This document shows, piece by piece, positions 34,901 through 44,037 of a stretch of 64,000 nucleotides of DNA. Every line of letters begins with the position of its first letter. The first letter of the stretch is position 1. The position numbers and the translations under genes are program-made. Source of the stretch: JABDIP01 sp965227455 (GTDB taxonomy: Bacteria; Pseudomonadota; Alphaproteobacteria; DSM-16000; Inquilinaceae); contig OZ245752.1 of assembly GCA_965227455.1 (NCBI GenBank), forward strand, positions 186,001 to 250,000, read 5' to 3'. Below the pieces are notes generated by a model. It searched no databases. It saw nothing but the letters and a program-made list of their open reading frames with translations, and was not told the DNA's origin.

Positions 34901-35656
34901 TCAGGGGCCGAAGACCGCCACCGTCGTCTTGCGCTCCGCGGCGTCGATCTGCAGATCGGTAATCCGGGTGATCAGAATCAGGAAGACGACGGACAGCGCG
35001 ATGTTGAGGCAGCCGCTGCCGATGCTGACAAAGGTGGCGAATTTGAACTGGTCGAGCGAGACGGCATCGTTGGCCAGTCGAAAGGTCACCCGGTCGGCGA
35101 TGTTGGATACGATCCACAGCGTCCACCAGGCCGGCATCAGCCCCGGTGTGGGCCGCTTCTGCCAGTCCAGCGGTTCGCTGCTGGCCTGCCAGATCTCCTT
35201 CATTGCCTGATAGGGTTTCCACAGATTGGCGATCGGTATGAAGTACCAGCCGACCGCCCATCCCGGCCGGATTTTCAGGCCGGTGGCGCCGAAGGCGCGG
35301 ACGTTCACGGCGGAGTAGTAAATCCAGCGGCCGACGAATATGAACGCCAGCACAATGACGATCAGATAGGGAACGGCGATGATCAGCTGGCGCAGGTCGT
35401 TCGACTCCGCCGCCGCCATCATCTCGGCGTCCGTGGCAAAGGCGAAATCCTGGATCTTGTAGAAGAACCGCATTTCCAGCACGTCGGACCCGACGCCCAT
35501 CACCGCCAGGCCCAGGCCCAGCAGGATGAGGCCCTTCGCCGGGCGCAGCAGGCGCCGCGGATCCCGGATCGCTATGCCGGAGCTGCCCGGCTCGCCGGTT
35601 GGGGGGTGCTCCGGCCGGCTGCCGCTCGACCTGGGGCTACCACCATCGTTCTGCAT
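34901..35656 (-). CDS. DUF4328 membrane protein
   Basis: A 251-residue protein with a polar, Pro/Gly/Ser-rich N-terminal 40 residues followed by about five transmembrane segments. RPGWAVGWYFIPIANLWKPY followed by QAMKEIWQASSEP near residues 140-170 is the DUF4328 signature. Its function is not known. ATG 35656 is chosen as the last start before the conserved part; the upstream frame is open but looks like shadow of the neighbouring gene. Confidence 0.78.
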   Translation of the reverse strand: MQNDGGSPRSSGSRPEHPPTGEPGSSGIAIRDPRRLLRPAKGLILLGLGLAVMGVGSDVLEMRFFYKIQDFAFATDAEMMAAAESNDLRQLIIAVPYLIVIVLAFIFVGRWIYYSAVNVRAFGATGLKIRPGWAVGWYFIPIANLWKPYQAMKEIWQASSEPLDWQKRPTPGLMPAWWTLWIVSNIADRVTFRLANDAVSLDQFKFATFVSIGSGCLNIALSVVFLILITRITDLQIDAAERKTTVAVFGP

Positions 35657-35706
35657 TTCGACCGCCGCTCCCGCATTGCAGGTTTCGGGCTGACGCCCGA
35701 TCCGTA

Positions 35707-36399
35707 TCAGATCACCGGCGCCAGCCAATTCAGCAGCGGCGCGAAATTCTCGTAGACGTCGACGCAGTAGTCGACGGCCCCCGGCAGGTGCAGCGCCGCC
35801 GGGACCGGCACCTTGCGGCCGGCATAGAGGCCGTTGTGCAACAGCAGGTCGGCATTGGCGTGGTCGGCATCGAAGCCGGTCGGCACCCTCTTGTAATGCC
35901 GGCCGCCCAGATCGAAGGCGTATTCGGCGACCAGCCTGTCGACGATGTCCCGCAGCGCCGCACCACGTTCCGGGTCGACCGCGGCTTGGCGATAGCCCTC
36001 CAGCTGCCCGCGGGACATCATATGCGTGCCCGCGCCCAGGATCAGCGAGTCGGCGCTGAGCTGGAAATAGAATCCCGGCCGTTCCCGGCTTCGACCCTCG
36101 CCCTGCCAGAACCACAGGCCAAGCCAGGGGCGGAACGGCGACTTGTCCCGGCTGAATCGCGTATCGCGGTGGATCCGCATGATCGAGCCATTGACCTTGG
36201 GCTCGGCGTGGATGTTCGGTGCCAGTGCCTGCAGCCGGGGTCCCAGTGCCGTGACGCAGGCCCTGGCCGGCGCCAGGACATGCTCTTCATAGTCGTCGCG
36301 ATTGGCCTCGAACCAGGCCTTGTCGTTGTTATCGGCGAGCGCGGCGAGGAAGGACAGCGCCGCACGCGGAAAGCCCGAGAATTCGGATTCCGTGTTCAC
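35707..36399 (-). CDS. DUF2461 domain-containing protein
   Basis: A 230-residue cytoplasmic protein with the DUF2461/TIGR02453 pattern: FSGFPRAALSFLAALADNND then KAWFEANRDDYEE at the N terminus, RIHRDTRFSRDKSPFRPWLG in the middle and FDLGGRHYKRVPTGFD later. The fold is unassigned functionally. GTG 36399 places the start just before the conserved FSGFP; an upstream in-frame start at 36462 would add 21 uninformative residues. It lies head-to-head with gabD. Confidence 0.82.
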   Translation of the reverse strand: MNTESEFSGFPRAALSFLAALADNNDKAWFEANRDDYEEHVLAPARACVTALGPRLQALAPNIHAEPKVNGSIMRIHRDTRFSRDKSPFRPWLGLWFWQGEGRSRERPGFYFQLSADSLILGAGTHMMSRGQLEGYRQAAVDPERGAALRDIVDRLVAEYAFDLGGRHYKRVPTGFDADHANADLLLHNGLYAGRKVPVPAALHLPGAVDYCVDVYENFAPLLNWLAPVI

Positions 36400-36511
36400 C
36401 AGGGCCGCCCCCGAGGTCGTTCGTGAGATGATAGTGTCGGAGCTTCCGCCCCGACGGCGCACCCCCTATACTCGCCCGCCCTCGCTTCCTCCTTCAAGAT
36501 GGACTTCGGTC

Positions 36512-37969
36512 ATGCAGCTTTCCGACCCCAGCCTGTTCCGCCAGCAGGTCTACATCGACGGCACCTGGTGCGACGCCGACGATGGCGGCATCGTCGAGGT
36601 CACCAATCCGGCCGACGGCGCGTCGCTGGGTACGGTTCCGAATTGCGGCGGGGCGGAAACCGCGCGGGCCATCGCGGCGGCGGATAAGGCGTGGCCAGCG
36701 TGGCGCGCCAAGACCGCCAAGGAGCGTGCCGCCATCCTGCGCCGCTGGCACGATCTGATGCACCAGAACGTCGAGGACCTCGCGGTGCTGATGACTGCCG
36801 AGCAGGGCAAGCCGCTGGCCGAGGCGCGCGGCGAGGTCGGCTATGCCGCCAGCTTCCTGGAGTGGTTCGCCGAGGAGGGCAAGCGGCTCTACGGCGAGAC
36901 CATGCCGACCTACATGAACGACCGGCGGGTGCTGGTGATCAAGCAGCCGGTCGGAGTCTGCGCCGCCATCACGCCGTGGAACTTCCCGGCAGCCATGATC
37001 ACCCGCAAGGTCGGACCCGCATTGGCGTCGGGCTGCCCGATGGTGGTCAAGCCGGCCAGCGCCACGCCCTATTCCGCCCTGGCCATTGCAGAACTGGCCG
37101 AACGGGCCGGCGTCCCGGCCGGGATCTTCAGCGTCGTAACCGGCTCCGCCCGGGCCATCGGCGCGGAGATGACCGGCAATCCGACGGTGCGCAAGCTGAC
37201 CTTCACCGGCTCCACCGCCATCGGCAAGACGCTGATGGAGCAGTGCGCCGGCACCGTGAAGAAGGTCTCCATGGAGCTCGGCGGCAACGCGCCCTTCATC
37301 GTCTTCGACGACGCCGATCTGGATTCGGCCGTGGCCGGCGCGCTGGCCTCGAAATACCGCAATACCGGCCAGACCTGCGTCTGCGCCAACCGCCTGCTGG
37401 TGCAGGACGGCGTCTATGAGGCCTTTGTCGGCAAGCTGGCCGATGCGGCGCAATCGCTGAAGGTCTCCAACGGCATGGAGGAGGGCGCCCAGCAGGGCCC
37501 GCTGATCGACATGGCGGCGGTGGAGAAGGTCGAGGAGCATATCGCCGACGCCGTTGCCAAGGGCGCCAAGGTCGCCGCTGGCGGCAGCCGCCATTCCCTG
37601 GGCGGCACCTTCTTCGAGCCGACCGTGCTGACCGACGTCACCACCGACATGAAGGTGACGCGGGAGGAGACTTTCGGCCCGCTGGCGCCGGTCTTCCGCT
37701 TCAAGACCGAGGAAGAGGCGATCCGCATGGCCAACGACACCGAGTTCGGCCTGGCGGGGTATTTCTACAGCCGCGACATCGGCCGCTGCTGGCGGGTCGC
37801 AGAGGCGCTGGAATACGGCCTGGTCGGGGTCAATGAGGGCGTCATCTCCACCGAGATCGCGCCCTTCGGTGGCATGAAGGAAAGCGGCGTCGGCCGCGAG
37901 GGCTCGAAATACGGCCTCGATGAATTCGTCGAGGTCAAATATGTCTGCATGGGCGGGATCGGCGGTTAG
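36512..37969 (+). CDS. gabD: NAD(P)-dependent succinate-semialdehyde dehydrogenase
   Basis: A 485-residue aldehyde dehydrogenase. The substrate-binding head (FRQQVYIDGTWCDADDGG), cofactor stretch KQPVGVCAAITPWNFPAAM, the catalytic Glu in SMELGGNAPFIVFDDADLD and the catalytic Cys in NTGQTCVCANR (near 290) are intact; the Cys pair CVC is a GabD hallmark. Oxidises succinate semialdehyde to succinate in GABA breakdown. No gabT is adjacent. Related glutarate-semialdehyde activity cannot be excluded. Confidence 0.92.
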   Translation: MQLSDPSLFRQQVYIDGTWCDADDGGIVEVTNPADGASLGTVPNCGGAETARAIAAADKAWPAWRAKTAKERAAILRRWHDLMHQNVEDLAVLMTAEQGKPLAEARGEVGYAASFLEWFAEEGKRLYGETMPTYMNDRRVLVIKQPVGVCAAITPWNFPAAMITRKVGPALASGCPMVVKPASATPYSALAIAELAERAGVPAGIFSVVTGSARAIGAEMTGNPTVRKLTFTGSTAIGKTLMEQCAGTVKKVSMELGGNAPFIVFDDADLDSAVAGALASKYRNTGQTCVCANRLLVQDGVYEAFVGKLADAAQSLKVSNGMEEGAQQGPLIDMAAVEKVEEHIADAVAKGAKVAAGGSRHSLGGTFFEPTVLTDVTTDMKVTREETFGPLAPVFRFKTEEEAIRMANDTEFGLAGYFYSRDIGRCWRVAEALEYGLVGVNEGVISTEIAPFGGMKESGVGREGSKYGLDEFVEVKYVCMGGIGG

Positions 37970-37980
37970 GAGACCGACGC

Positions 37981-38967
37981 TTGGACCAAGCTGAGGTCGG
38001 GGCCATTCCGTCTGCGGCGCCGGGGGCTGGCGCCGCCGTCATCGACGTGCGCGATCTGGTGTACGACTACGCCACGTTGCGGGCCCTTTCGGGCGTGTCG
38101 CTCACCGTCGAGCCCGGCACCATCACCGGTCTTGTGGGGCCGAACGGCGCTGGAAAGACGACGCTCCTGCGCTGCCTTGCGGCGCTGGAGACACCGTTCT
38201 CGGGAACGGTCACCGTCGATGGGTTGAACACCACCGAGCATCCCCGCGACATCCACCGTCGCATCGGCTACCTGCAGGATTTCTTCGGCCTGTATGACGA
38301 GCTGACGGTGCGCCAGTGCCTGCGCCACCACGCCATGGCCCATGCGGTGCCGGCGGCCGAACGGGAAGACAGGATCGTTGATACCGCCCACCGCCTCGAT
38401 CTCGGCGACCGGCTCGACCAGGATGCCGGCACTCTGTCCCGCGGGCTGCGCCAGCGCCTGGCCATCGCCCAGGCAATCATCCACCGCCCGAAGGTTCTGC
38501 TGCTGGACGAGCCGGCCTCCGGCCTGGACCCGGAGGCCCGAACCGGACTGTCGCAGCTGATGGTGGCGCTGCGCGACGAGGGCATCACCATTATCGTGTC
38601 CTCCCATATCCTGGCGGAGCTGGAGGATTACTCGACCCATATGCTGGTGCTCCGCCAGGGGCGGATCACCCGCCACTGCCCGATCGGCGAGGCAGACCGG
38701 CAATCCTCCGAACGCCTGCGCATCGCCCTGAGCGCGCCCGACGATCGGCTGGCGGGCATCTTGTCGGGCATGCCCGGCGTCGGCGAGATCGAGGCGCAGC
38801 CAGACAGCGCCCGCATCGCCTTCGACGGCGACGCCGCCATGCGGCACGACCTGCTGCGCCGGCTGCTGGAGGCCGGGCTGCCGGTCTGTTCCTTCCATCC
38901 GGAGTTCCGCTCCATGCAGGACGTCTATCTGGAGCGGGTGTCAGATCCGGAGGAGGGTTCGGCGTGA
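37981..38967 (+). CDS. ABC transporter ATP-binding protein (ABC-2 exporter type)
   Basis: A 328-residue ATPase with Walker A GPNGAGKTT near residue 50, Q-loop YLQDFFGLYDE, signature LSRGLRQRLAIAQA, Walker B VLLLDEPASGLDPEA and switch His SSHILAELE. A C-terminal extension of about 80 residues is typical of ABC-2 exporters. The start TTG at 37981 has GGAG upstream. It overlaps the permease gene by four bases (GTGA). The cargo is not known. Confidence 0.9.
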   Translation: MDQAEVGAIPSAAPGAGAAVIDVRDLVYDYATLRALSGVSLTVEPGTITGLVGPNGAGKTTLLRCLAALETPFSGTVTVDGLNTTEHPRDIHRRIGYLQDFFGLYDELTVRQCLRHHAMAHAVPAAEREDRIVDTAHRLDLGDRLDQDAGTLSRGLRQRLAIAQAIIHRPKVLLLDEPASGLDPEARTGLSQLMVALRDEGITIIVSSHILAELEDYSTHMLVLRQGRITRHCPIGEADRQSSERLRIALSAPDDRLAGILSGMPGVGEIEAQPDSARIAFDGDAAMRHDLLRRLLEAGLPVCSFHPEFRSMQDVYLERVSDPEEGSA

Positions 38968-40379
38968 TCGGCAATCCGGAGTTCCGCCGCAACCTGGCGC
39001 TGGAACTGACGCCGCACCGGCTGGTGGCGGTGCCACTGGTGCTGGCCCTGATATTCGTCACCGCCTGGGCGATCGACGGCCCCCGCGCCACCGCCGCCGC
39101 CGGCCGGTTGGTGATGACCATCCTGCTGTCCCTATGGGGCGCCCGGGCCGCCGCGGACGCCGTGTTCGGCGAGGTCTCGGACCGCACCTGGGACGCCCAG
39201 CGCATGTCATCGATCGGCCCCTGGGCGATGAGCTGGGGCAAGCTGTTCGGCGCCCCGGTCTTCTCCTGGTACGGCAGCCTTTTCTGCGCCCCGGCGATCC
39301 TCATGGGCACCGAGGCGCCGGTCAATGCCCTGGTCGAGATCCTGCTGTTCGGCCTTCTCGCCCACGCACTGGCCTTGCTGATCAGCCTGCTGTTACTGCG
39401 GATCCGCGGCCGGCGCACCCGCTTCCAGGTCACCATCGCCCATGCCGGCGGGCTTCTGCTCGCCTTGGCGGCTGGTGGCGTCGGCGTTTTCGATACCGGA
39501 CCGGCCCAGGACCTGGCCGGCGAGCCCTATTCGCGGGTGGCGTGGTACGGCATCTCGATGAGCCTGGCCGATTTCTCCTTCGTGACCCGCATCGTCCTGC
39601 TGGCCTGGGCCGTTATCGGTGTATTCCGCCTGATGCGGTTGGAGCTGCAGTTTAAGCCGCAGCCGCTGGTCTGGCTGGGCTTCGTGCTGTTCGTGTCGGC
39701 CTATGTCGGCGGCGTCTCCTTCGGACTGCCCGAGGATGCCCGCAGGATGTTGCAGGACCAGGAACTGGCCGCCCTGGCGCTGGCCGGCCGTCTCGGAGCC
39801 GGGCTTGTCTTCGTGGTCGCCGTCACCTATTGCGCGGCGTTCCTGGCGCCATCCGGGGCGGTGCATCTGCGCCGGCTTGCCTGGGAACTGCGCGCCGGAC
39901 GCTATTATGCCGCCTTCCAGGCGGCGCCGCCCTGGATGGTGGCGGCCACCGTCGCCGTGGTCCAGACCGCGATCTTGTGCGTGGTGACGCTGTCGGTGCC
40001 GGGCTCCCTGGCGGAAAGGGTCGGGCCGGTTTCGCGCTTCGCGGAGAGCGGAGCGGCGGATGTGGTGGTCATATTGATCGCCTGGATGCTCTTCCTGGCC
40101 CGCGATCTCGGTCTGATCCTATTCGTGATCCTGTCGCCGCGCGGCGGGCGTGGCCATCTGGCCGCGGCCATGTATCTCGGTATCCTCTACGTCGCTCTAC
40201 CGGCCCTGCTGGGCGGCGTCGGATTGCAGGCGGCGTTGCCGGTGTTCGTTCCCTTTGCCGTGGATTCGCCGGCATGGCTGCTGCCCGTCCTGGCGCAGCT
40301 TGGCCTGCTCGGCGTTGCCCTGGCCTGGCGCTGGCGACAGATCTCGGTGCCTGTGGTCCAGGCTCCGGCGCCCGCTTGA
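38964..40379 (+). CDS. ABC-2 type permease
   Basis: A 471-residue integral membrane protein with roughly twelve hydrophobic segments. It starts at GTG inside the ATPase stop. NPEFRRNLALELTPHRLVAV at the N terminus and a WDAQRMSSIGPWAMSWGKLF loop near residue 75 resemble ABC-2 exporter permeases. With the ATPase it should form an exporter for a lipid, polysaccharide, drug or peptide; nothing further can be read. Confidence 0.82.
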   Translation: MIGNPEFRRNLALELTPHRLVAVPLVLALIFVTAWAIDGPRATAAAGRLVMTILLSLWGARAAADAVFGEVSDRTWDAQRMSSIGPWAMSWGKLFGAPVFSWYGSLFCAPAILMGTEAPVNALVEILLFGLLAHALALLISLLLLRIRGRRTRFQVTIAHAGGLLLALAAGGVGVFDTGPAQDLAGEPYSRVAWYGISMSLADFSFVTRIVLLAWAVIGVFRLMRLELQFKPQPLVWLGFVLFVSAYVGGVSFGLPEDARRMLQDQELAALALAGRLGAGLVFVVAVTYCAAFLAPSGAVHLRRLAWELRAGRYYAAFQAAPPWMVAATVAVVQTAILCVVTLSVPGSLAERVGPVSRFAESGAADVVVILIAWMLFLARDLGLILFVILSPRGGRGHLAAAMYLGILYVALPALLGGVGLQAALPVFVPFAVDSPAWLLPVLAQLGLLGVALAWRWRQISVPVVQAPAPA

Positions 40380-40489
40380 GATCCGCATTCCGTCGGCCTG
40401 TCACAAGCTGTTGAGGGAGCATGCGCATCTTGGCGCAGCTTCCTATATAACGGCGCTGCGACGTTTAATTGTGCTCCGGGAGGCCTCCG

Positions 40490-41878
40490 ATGTCGGATTA
40501 CGAATACGACTATTTCGTCATTGGCGCCGGCTCCGGCGGGGTCCGTTCAGCCAGAATCGCCGCCAACCATGGCGCCCGGGTCGCCATCGCCGAGGACCGG
40601 TTCCTCGGCGGCACCTGCGTCAATGTCGGCTGCGTGCCCAAGAAGCTGCTGGCCTATGCCGCCCATTTCGCGCACGACTTCGAGGATGCCAAGGGGTTCG
40701 GATGGGAAGTCGGCGACCGCCGGCATGACTGGTCCCGGCTGATCGACAACAAGAACGAAGAGATCGCCCGCCTCAACGGCGTCTACCGTCACCTGCTGGA
40801 GGGAGCCGGCGTCACCTTGATCGAGGGCCGCGCCAGCCTCGTCGACGCGCATACGGTCGAGATCGACGGCGAACGCGCGACGGCCGAGACCATCCTGGTG
40901 GCGACCGGCGGCTGGCCGGTGCTGCCGGAGGAGCCGGGTGTGCGGGAGCACGGCATCAGCTCCAACGAGGCCTTCTTCCTGGAGAGGCTGCCGGAGCATG
41001 TCATCATCGCCGGCGGCGGCTACATCGCGGTCGAATTCGCCGGCATCTTCAACGGCCTCGGCAGCAAGGTCTGCCAGCTCTATCGCGGACCCATGTTCCT
41101 GCGCGGCTTCGACGATGACGTACGCGAGACCCTGGCCGAGGAGATCGTCAAATCCGGCGTCGATCTGCGCTTCAACACCATCATCTCCCGGCTTGAGAAG
41201 ACCCGGGACTGCGTATTGGCTCATCTCAGCGACGGCTCCGTGATCGAAGCGGAGCTGGCGATGTTCGCCACCGGCCGGCGCCCTAACACCGAAGGCATCG
41301 GCCTGGAAGAGGTCGGCGTCGAGCTCAATCCGCGCGGCGCGGTCATGGTCGACACCAACTACCGCACCAGCGTGCCGAACATCTATGCCATCGGCGATGT
41401 CACCGACCGCATCAACCTGACCCCGGTCGCCATCGCCGAGGGCCATGCGCTGGCCGATACCCTGTATGGCGGCCGGCCCCGCGGCGTCGACTACGATTAC
41501 ATCCCTTCCGCGGTGTTCTCCTCGCCGCCGGTGGCGACCGTCGGCCTGACCGAGGCGGACGCCCGGGCGCAATACGGCAAGGTCGATATCTACCGCTCCA
41601 GCTTCCGGCCGATGAAATACACGCTGAGCGGCCGCGACGAGCGCACCATGATGAAGCTGGTGGTCGACCGCGCCACCGACCGGGTCGTGGGCTGCCACAT
41701 GGTCGGGCTCGACGCGCCGGAGATCGTCCAGGCCGTCGCCATCGCGCTCAACTGCGGCGCCACCAAGGCCCAGTTCGACCGCACCATCGGCATCCACCCG
41801 ACGGCGGCGGAGGAGTTGGTGACCATGCGCACCAAGGCGCCGGACCCGGCCGATCTGGATATGCTGGCGGAGGACTAG
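40490..41878 (+). CDS. gor: Glutathione-disulfide reductase
   Basis: A 462-residue FAD disulfide reductase that regenerates glutathione with NADPH. FAD-binding GAGSGGVRSARIAA, redox-active GGTCVNVGCVPKK (two Cys near 45 and 50), NADPH-binding IAGGGYIAVEFAGI, FAD-binding AIGDVTDR, and the C-terminal GIHPTAAEE with the catalytic His are all present. GGGAGG precedes the ATG. Converges on the PanE-like gene, sharing CTAG at the two stops. Confidence 0.96.
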   Translation: MSDYEYDYFVIGAGSGGVRSARIAANHGARVAIAEDRFLGGTCVNVGCVPKKLLAYAAHFAHDFEDAKGFGWEVGDRRHDWSRLIDNKNEEIARLNGVYRHLLEGAGVTLIEGRASLVDAHTVEIDGERATAETILVATGGWPVLPEEPGVREHGISSNEAFFLERLPEHVIIAGGGYIAVEFAGIFNGLGSKVCQLYRGPMFLRGFDDDVRETLAEEIVKSGVDLRFNTIISRLEKTRDCVLAHLSDGSVIEAELAMFATGRRPNTEGIGLEEVGVELNPRGAVMVDTNYRTSVPNIYAIGDVTDRINLTPVAIAEGHALADTLYGGRPRGVDYDYIPSAVFSSPPVATVGLTEADARAQYGKVDIYRSSFRPMKYTLSGRDERTMMKLVVDRATDRVVGCHMVGLDAPEIVQAVAIALNCGATKAQFDRTIGIHPTAAEELVTMRTKAPDPADLDMLAED

Positions 41879-42867
41879 CCGACCGCCGTCTCTTCGGCCT
41901 CCTCGGCGATCAGGCGCCGCACCTCCTCCAGGGCAATCGTTTGCGACGGGTCCCGGCGGCGCGCGAAGGCATTGGCGAGGCGCTGGATCACGATATTGGC
42001 CGGTGTGGCCACCCCGCGCAGCCGGCCGAGTTGCACGATCTCGCCATTGAGGTAATCCGTCTCGATGTCGCCAGTGCCGCGGATCAGGCTCTGGCGCGAA
42101 GACCCTCCGACCCGCTCGACTCCGTCGATGGGCACGTGGTTGCAGAGATCGCCGCGGCGGGTCCGGACCTCGTCGTCGCCGGCCCAGTCGATTCCGGCAG
42201 CCTGGAAGCAGGCGCGGCCTTCCGCCCTCAGCGTGTCCAGGATATCGCCCGCCGGTCCCTCCGTCGGTGCGACCGCTTTCAGCCCGTTGCCCAGATTGGT
42301 CAGCAGCTTGGCGTATTTGAGCCGCATCGCGTCCGCTCGAGGCCGGGAGCTGAAGCCCGCCAATTCCAACCGCCCGGCAATCGCCGTGGCAAGGTCGTCG
42401 ATGCCATCGGGATAGCGGCCGAGATCCAGGACGCCGGGCTTTGGTCGGGCATGGGACTGCACGCAGCCCGGCTCGATGAACTGCGCCGGCAGGTAGACGC
42501 ACATCGCGTAGACCCGCGGGAACCGCCGCAGGGCGAGGCGCTCATTGGCGACGCCGTTCTGGCAGCACACCACCGCGATGCGGTCGCCCGCGGCCACGCG
42601 CAGATCCTCCAGCGCTGCCACGGTGTGCTGCGTCTTCATGGCCAGCACCACCACGTCGTCGTCACGAAACACGATCTCGTCCGGATGGCCGACCGCCGGG
42701 ATCGACAGGGTGACGTCCTCGACCGGCGTCTGGTAGCGCAGGCCCTTCGCGCGCAGCACCTCCAGATGCGCTCCACGGGCGATCAGCACCACGTCCTGCC
42801 CGGCCTTGCTGAGCTGGGCGCCGACGACGCCGCCGACCCCGCCGGCTCCGTACACGATGAAACGCAT
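41875..42867 (-). CDS. panE: 2-dehydropantoate 2-reductase-like protein
   Basis: A 330-residue protein of the ketopantoate reductase (ApbA/PanE) family. The N-terminal Rossmann motif IVYGAGGVGGVVGAQLS, VLAMKTQHT, and VVCCQNGVANE are the NADPH-binding landmarks; MRLKYAKLLTNLGN carries the catalytic Lys of the C-terminal domain. The family also includes enzymes for other 2-keto acids, so pantothenate synthesis is likely but not certain. ATG 42867. The stop overlaps that of gor. Confidence 0.85.
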   Translation of the reverse strand: MRFIVYGAGGVGGVVGAQLSKAGQDVVLIARGAHLEVLRAKGLRYQTPVEDVTLSIPAVGHPDEIVFRDDDVVVLAMKTQHTVAALEDLRVAAGDRIAVVCCQNGVANERLALRRFPRVYAMCVYLPAQFIEPGCVQSHARPKPGVLDLGRYPDGIDDLATAIAGRLELAGFSSRPRADAMRLKYAKLLTNLGNGLKAVAPTEGPAGDILDTLRAEGRACFQAAGIDWAGDDEVRTRRGDLCNHVPIDGVERVGGSSRQSLIRGTGDIETDYLNGEIVQLGRLRGVATPANIVIQRLANAFARRRDPSQTIALEEVRRLIAEEAEETAVG

Positions 42868-43016
42868 CCAGGTCCCCCACCGCAATCGCTTGTCGCAAAA
42901 CCTCCCGGCCGGTCCGAAACGGGCCTTAGCGACAGGACGGAATCATCGCATATTGGGCCGTCGGCGAACCATCGCCGATCCGTCCCGAATGCGTGGCAAA
43001 GGAAGTATGTGCGGGC

Positions 43017-44021
43017 ATGCGAATTCTGGTCACAGGAAGTGCCGGCCATCTCGGCGAAGCCTTGGTTCGGACTTTGCGGGAGGCCGGCCACGATGTCGTG
43101 GGCGCCGACATCATCGACTCGCCCTTTACGACCCATGTCGGAACGATTGTCGACCGGGATTTCGTGGCGCGGTGCATGACGGGTGCGAAGGCCGTCATCC
43201 ACCCGGCGACCCTGCACAAGCCCCATGTGGTGACCCACAGCCGGCAGGATTTCGTCGATACAAACATCACCGGCACCCTCAACCTGCTGGAGGAGGCGGT
43301 GGCCGCCGGCGTGGGCGCCTTCGTCTTCACCAGCACCACGAGCGTTTTCGGCCAGGCCCTCCTGCGTCCGCCCGGCCAGCCGGCAGCCTGGATCACCGAG
43401 GATGTCACGCCCATTCCCAAGAATATCTACGGCGTCACCAAGGCTGCGGCCGAGGATCTCTGTCAGCTCTTCCACCGCAAGCACGGGCTGCCCTGCCTGG
43501 TGCTGAGGACCTCGCGCTTCTTTCCCGAAGAGGACGACAGCAAGGCGATCCGCGACGGGTTTGCCGACGAAAACGCCAAGGCGAACGAATATCTCTTCCG
43601 GCGCGTGGATATCGCGGATGCGGTCGACGCTCATCTGCTGGCCGTAGAGCGCGCCCCGGATATCGGCTTCGACCGCTACATCATTAGCGCGACCACGCCG
43701 TTCCTGCCCGAAGACACGAGCGAACTGGGGCGGGATGCACCGGCGGCACTGCGCCGGCGCGTTCCGGAGAGCCATGCGGAGTATCAGCGTCGCTGCTGGC
43801 GGATGTTCCCGGGAATCGACCGGGTCTACGTCAACGACCGCGCCATGGAGAGGCTCGGCTGGCGGCCGCGCTACGACTTCCGCCACGTGCTGAGCCAGCT
43901 GCAGGCGAATGAAGGCCTCGGCAGTTCCTTGGCGCGCTCTATTGGAACCAAGGGTTATCACACAGAGTGCATTGCCGACGGGCCATACCCGGTCGAAGTC
44001 GACTGTCCAGCCCGCAGCTAG
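43017..44021 (+). CDS. NAD-dependent epimerase/dehydratase
   Basis: A 334-residue extended short-chain dehydrogenase. LVTGSAGHLGEALVRTL at the N terminus is the TGxxGxxG Rossmann motif; FVFTSTTSVFGQ and NIYGVTKAAAEDLC (catalytic Tyr and Lys) follow near residues 115 and 145. The C-terminal third, including WRMFPGIDRVYVNDRAMERL, is typical of sugar-nucleotide epimerases but also of other family members. ATG 43017 is preferred; a GTG at 42993 is possible. No sugar-pathway gene adjoins it. Confidence 0.83.
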   Translation: MRILVTGSAGHLGEALVRTLREAGHDVVGADIIDSPFTTHVGTIVDRDFVARCMTGAKAVIHPATLHKPHVVTHSRQDFVDTNITGTLNLLEEAVAAGVGAFVFTSTTSVFGQALLRPPGQPAAWITEDVTPIPKNIYGVTKAAAEDLCQLFHRKHGLPCLVLRTSRFFPEEDDSKAIRDGFADENAKANEYLFRRVDIADAVDAHLLAVERAPDIGFDRYIISATTPFLPEDTSELGRDAPAALRRRVPESHAEYQRRCWRMFPGIDRVYVNDRAMERLGWRPRYDFRHVLSQLQANEGLGSSLARSIGTKGYHTECIADGPYPVEVDCPARS

Positions 44022-44037
44022 CCTTCAGGCCACCCGC

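Noticed and set aside
40430..40450. TATATAA box upstream of gor as a promoter
   Set aside because: No -35 hexamer at a workable distance; the nearest TTG-type boxes are 8 and 27 bases away.
40547..42502. 651-codon open frame on the minus strand spanning gor and the PanE-like gene
   Set aside because: Covers two well-supported genes in other frames and has shadow composition.
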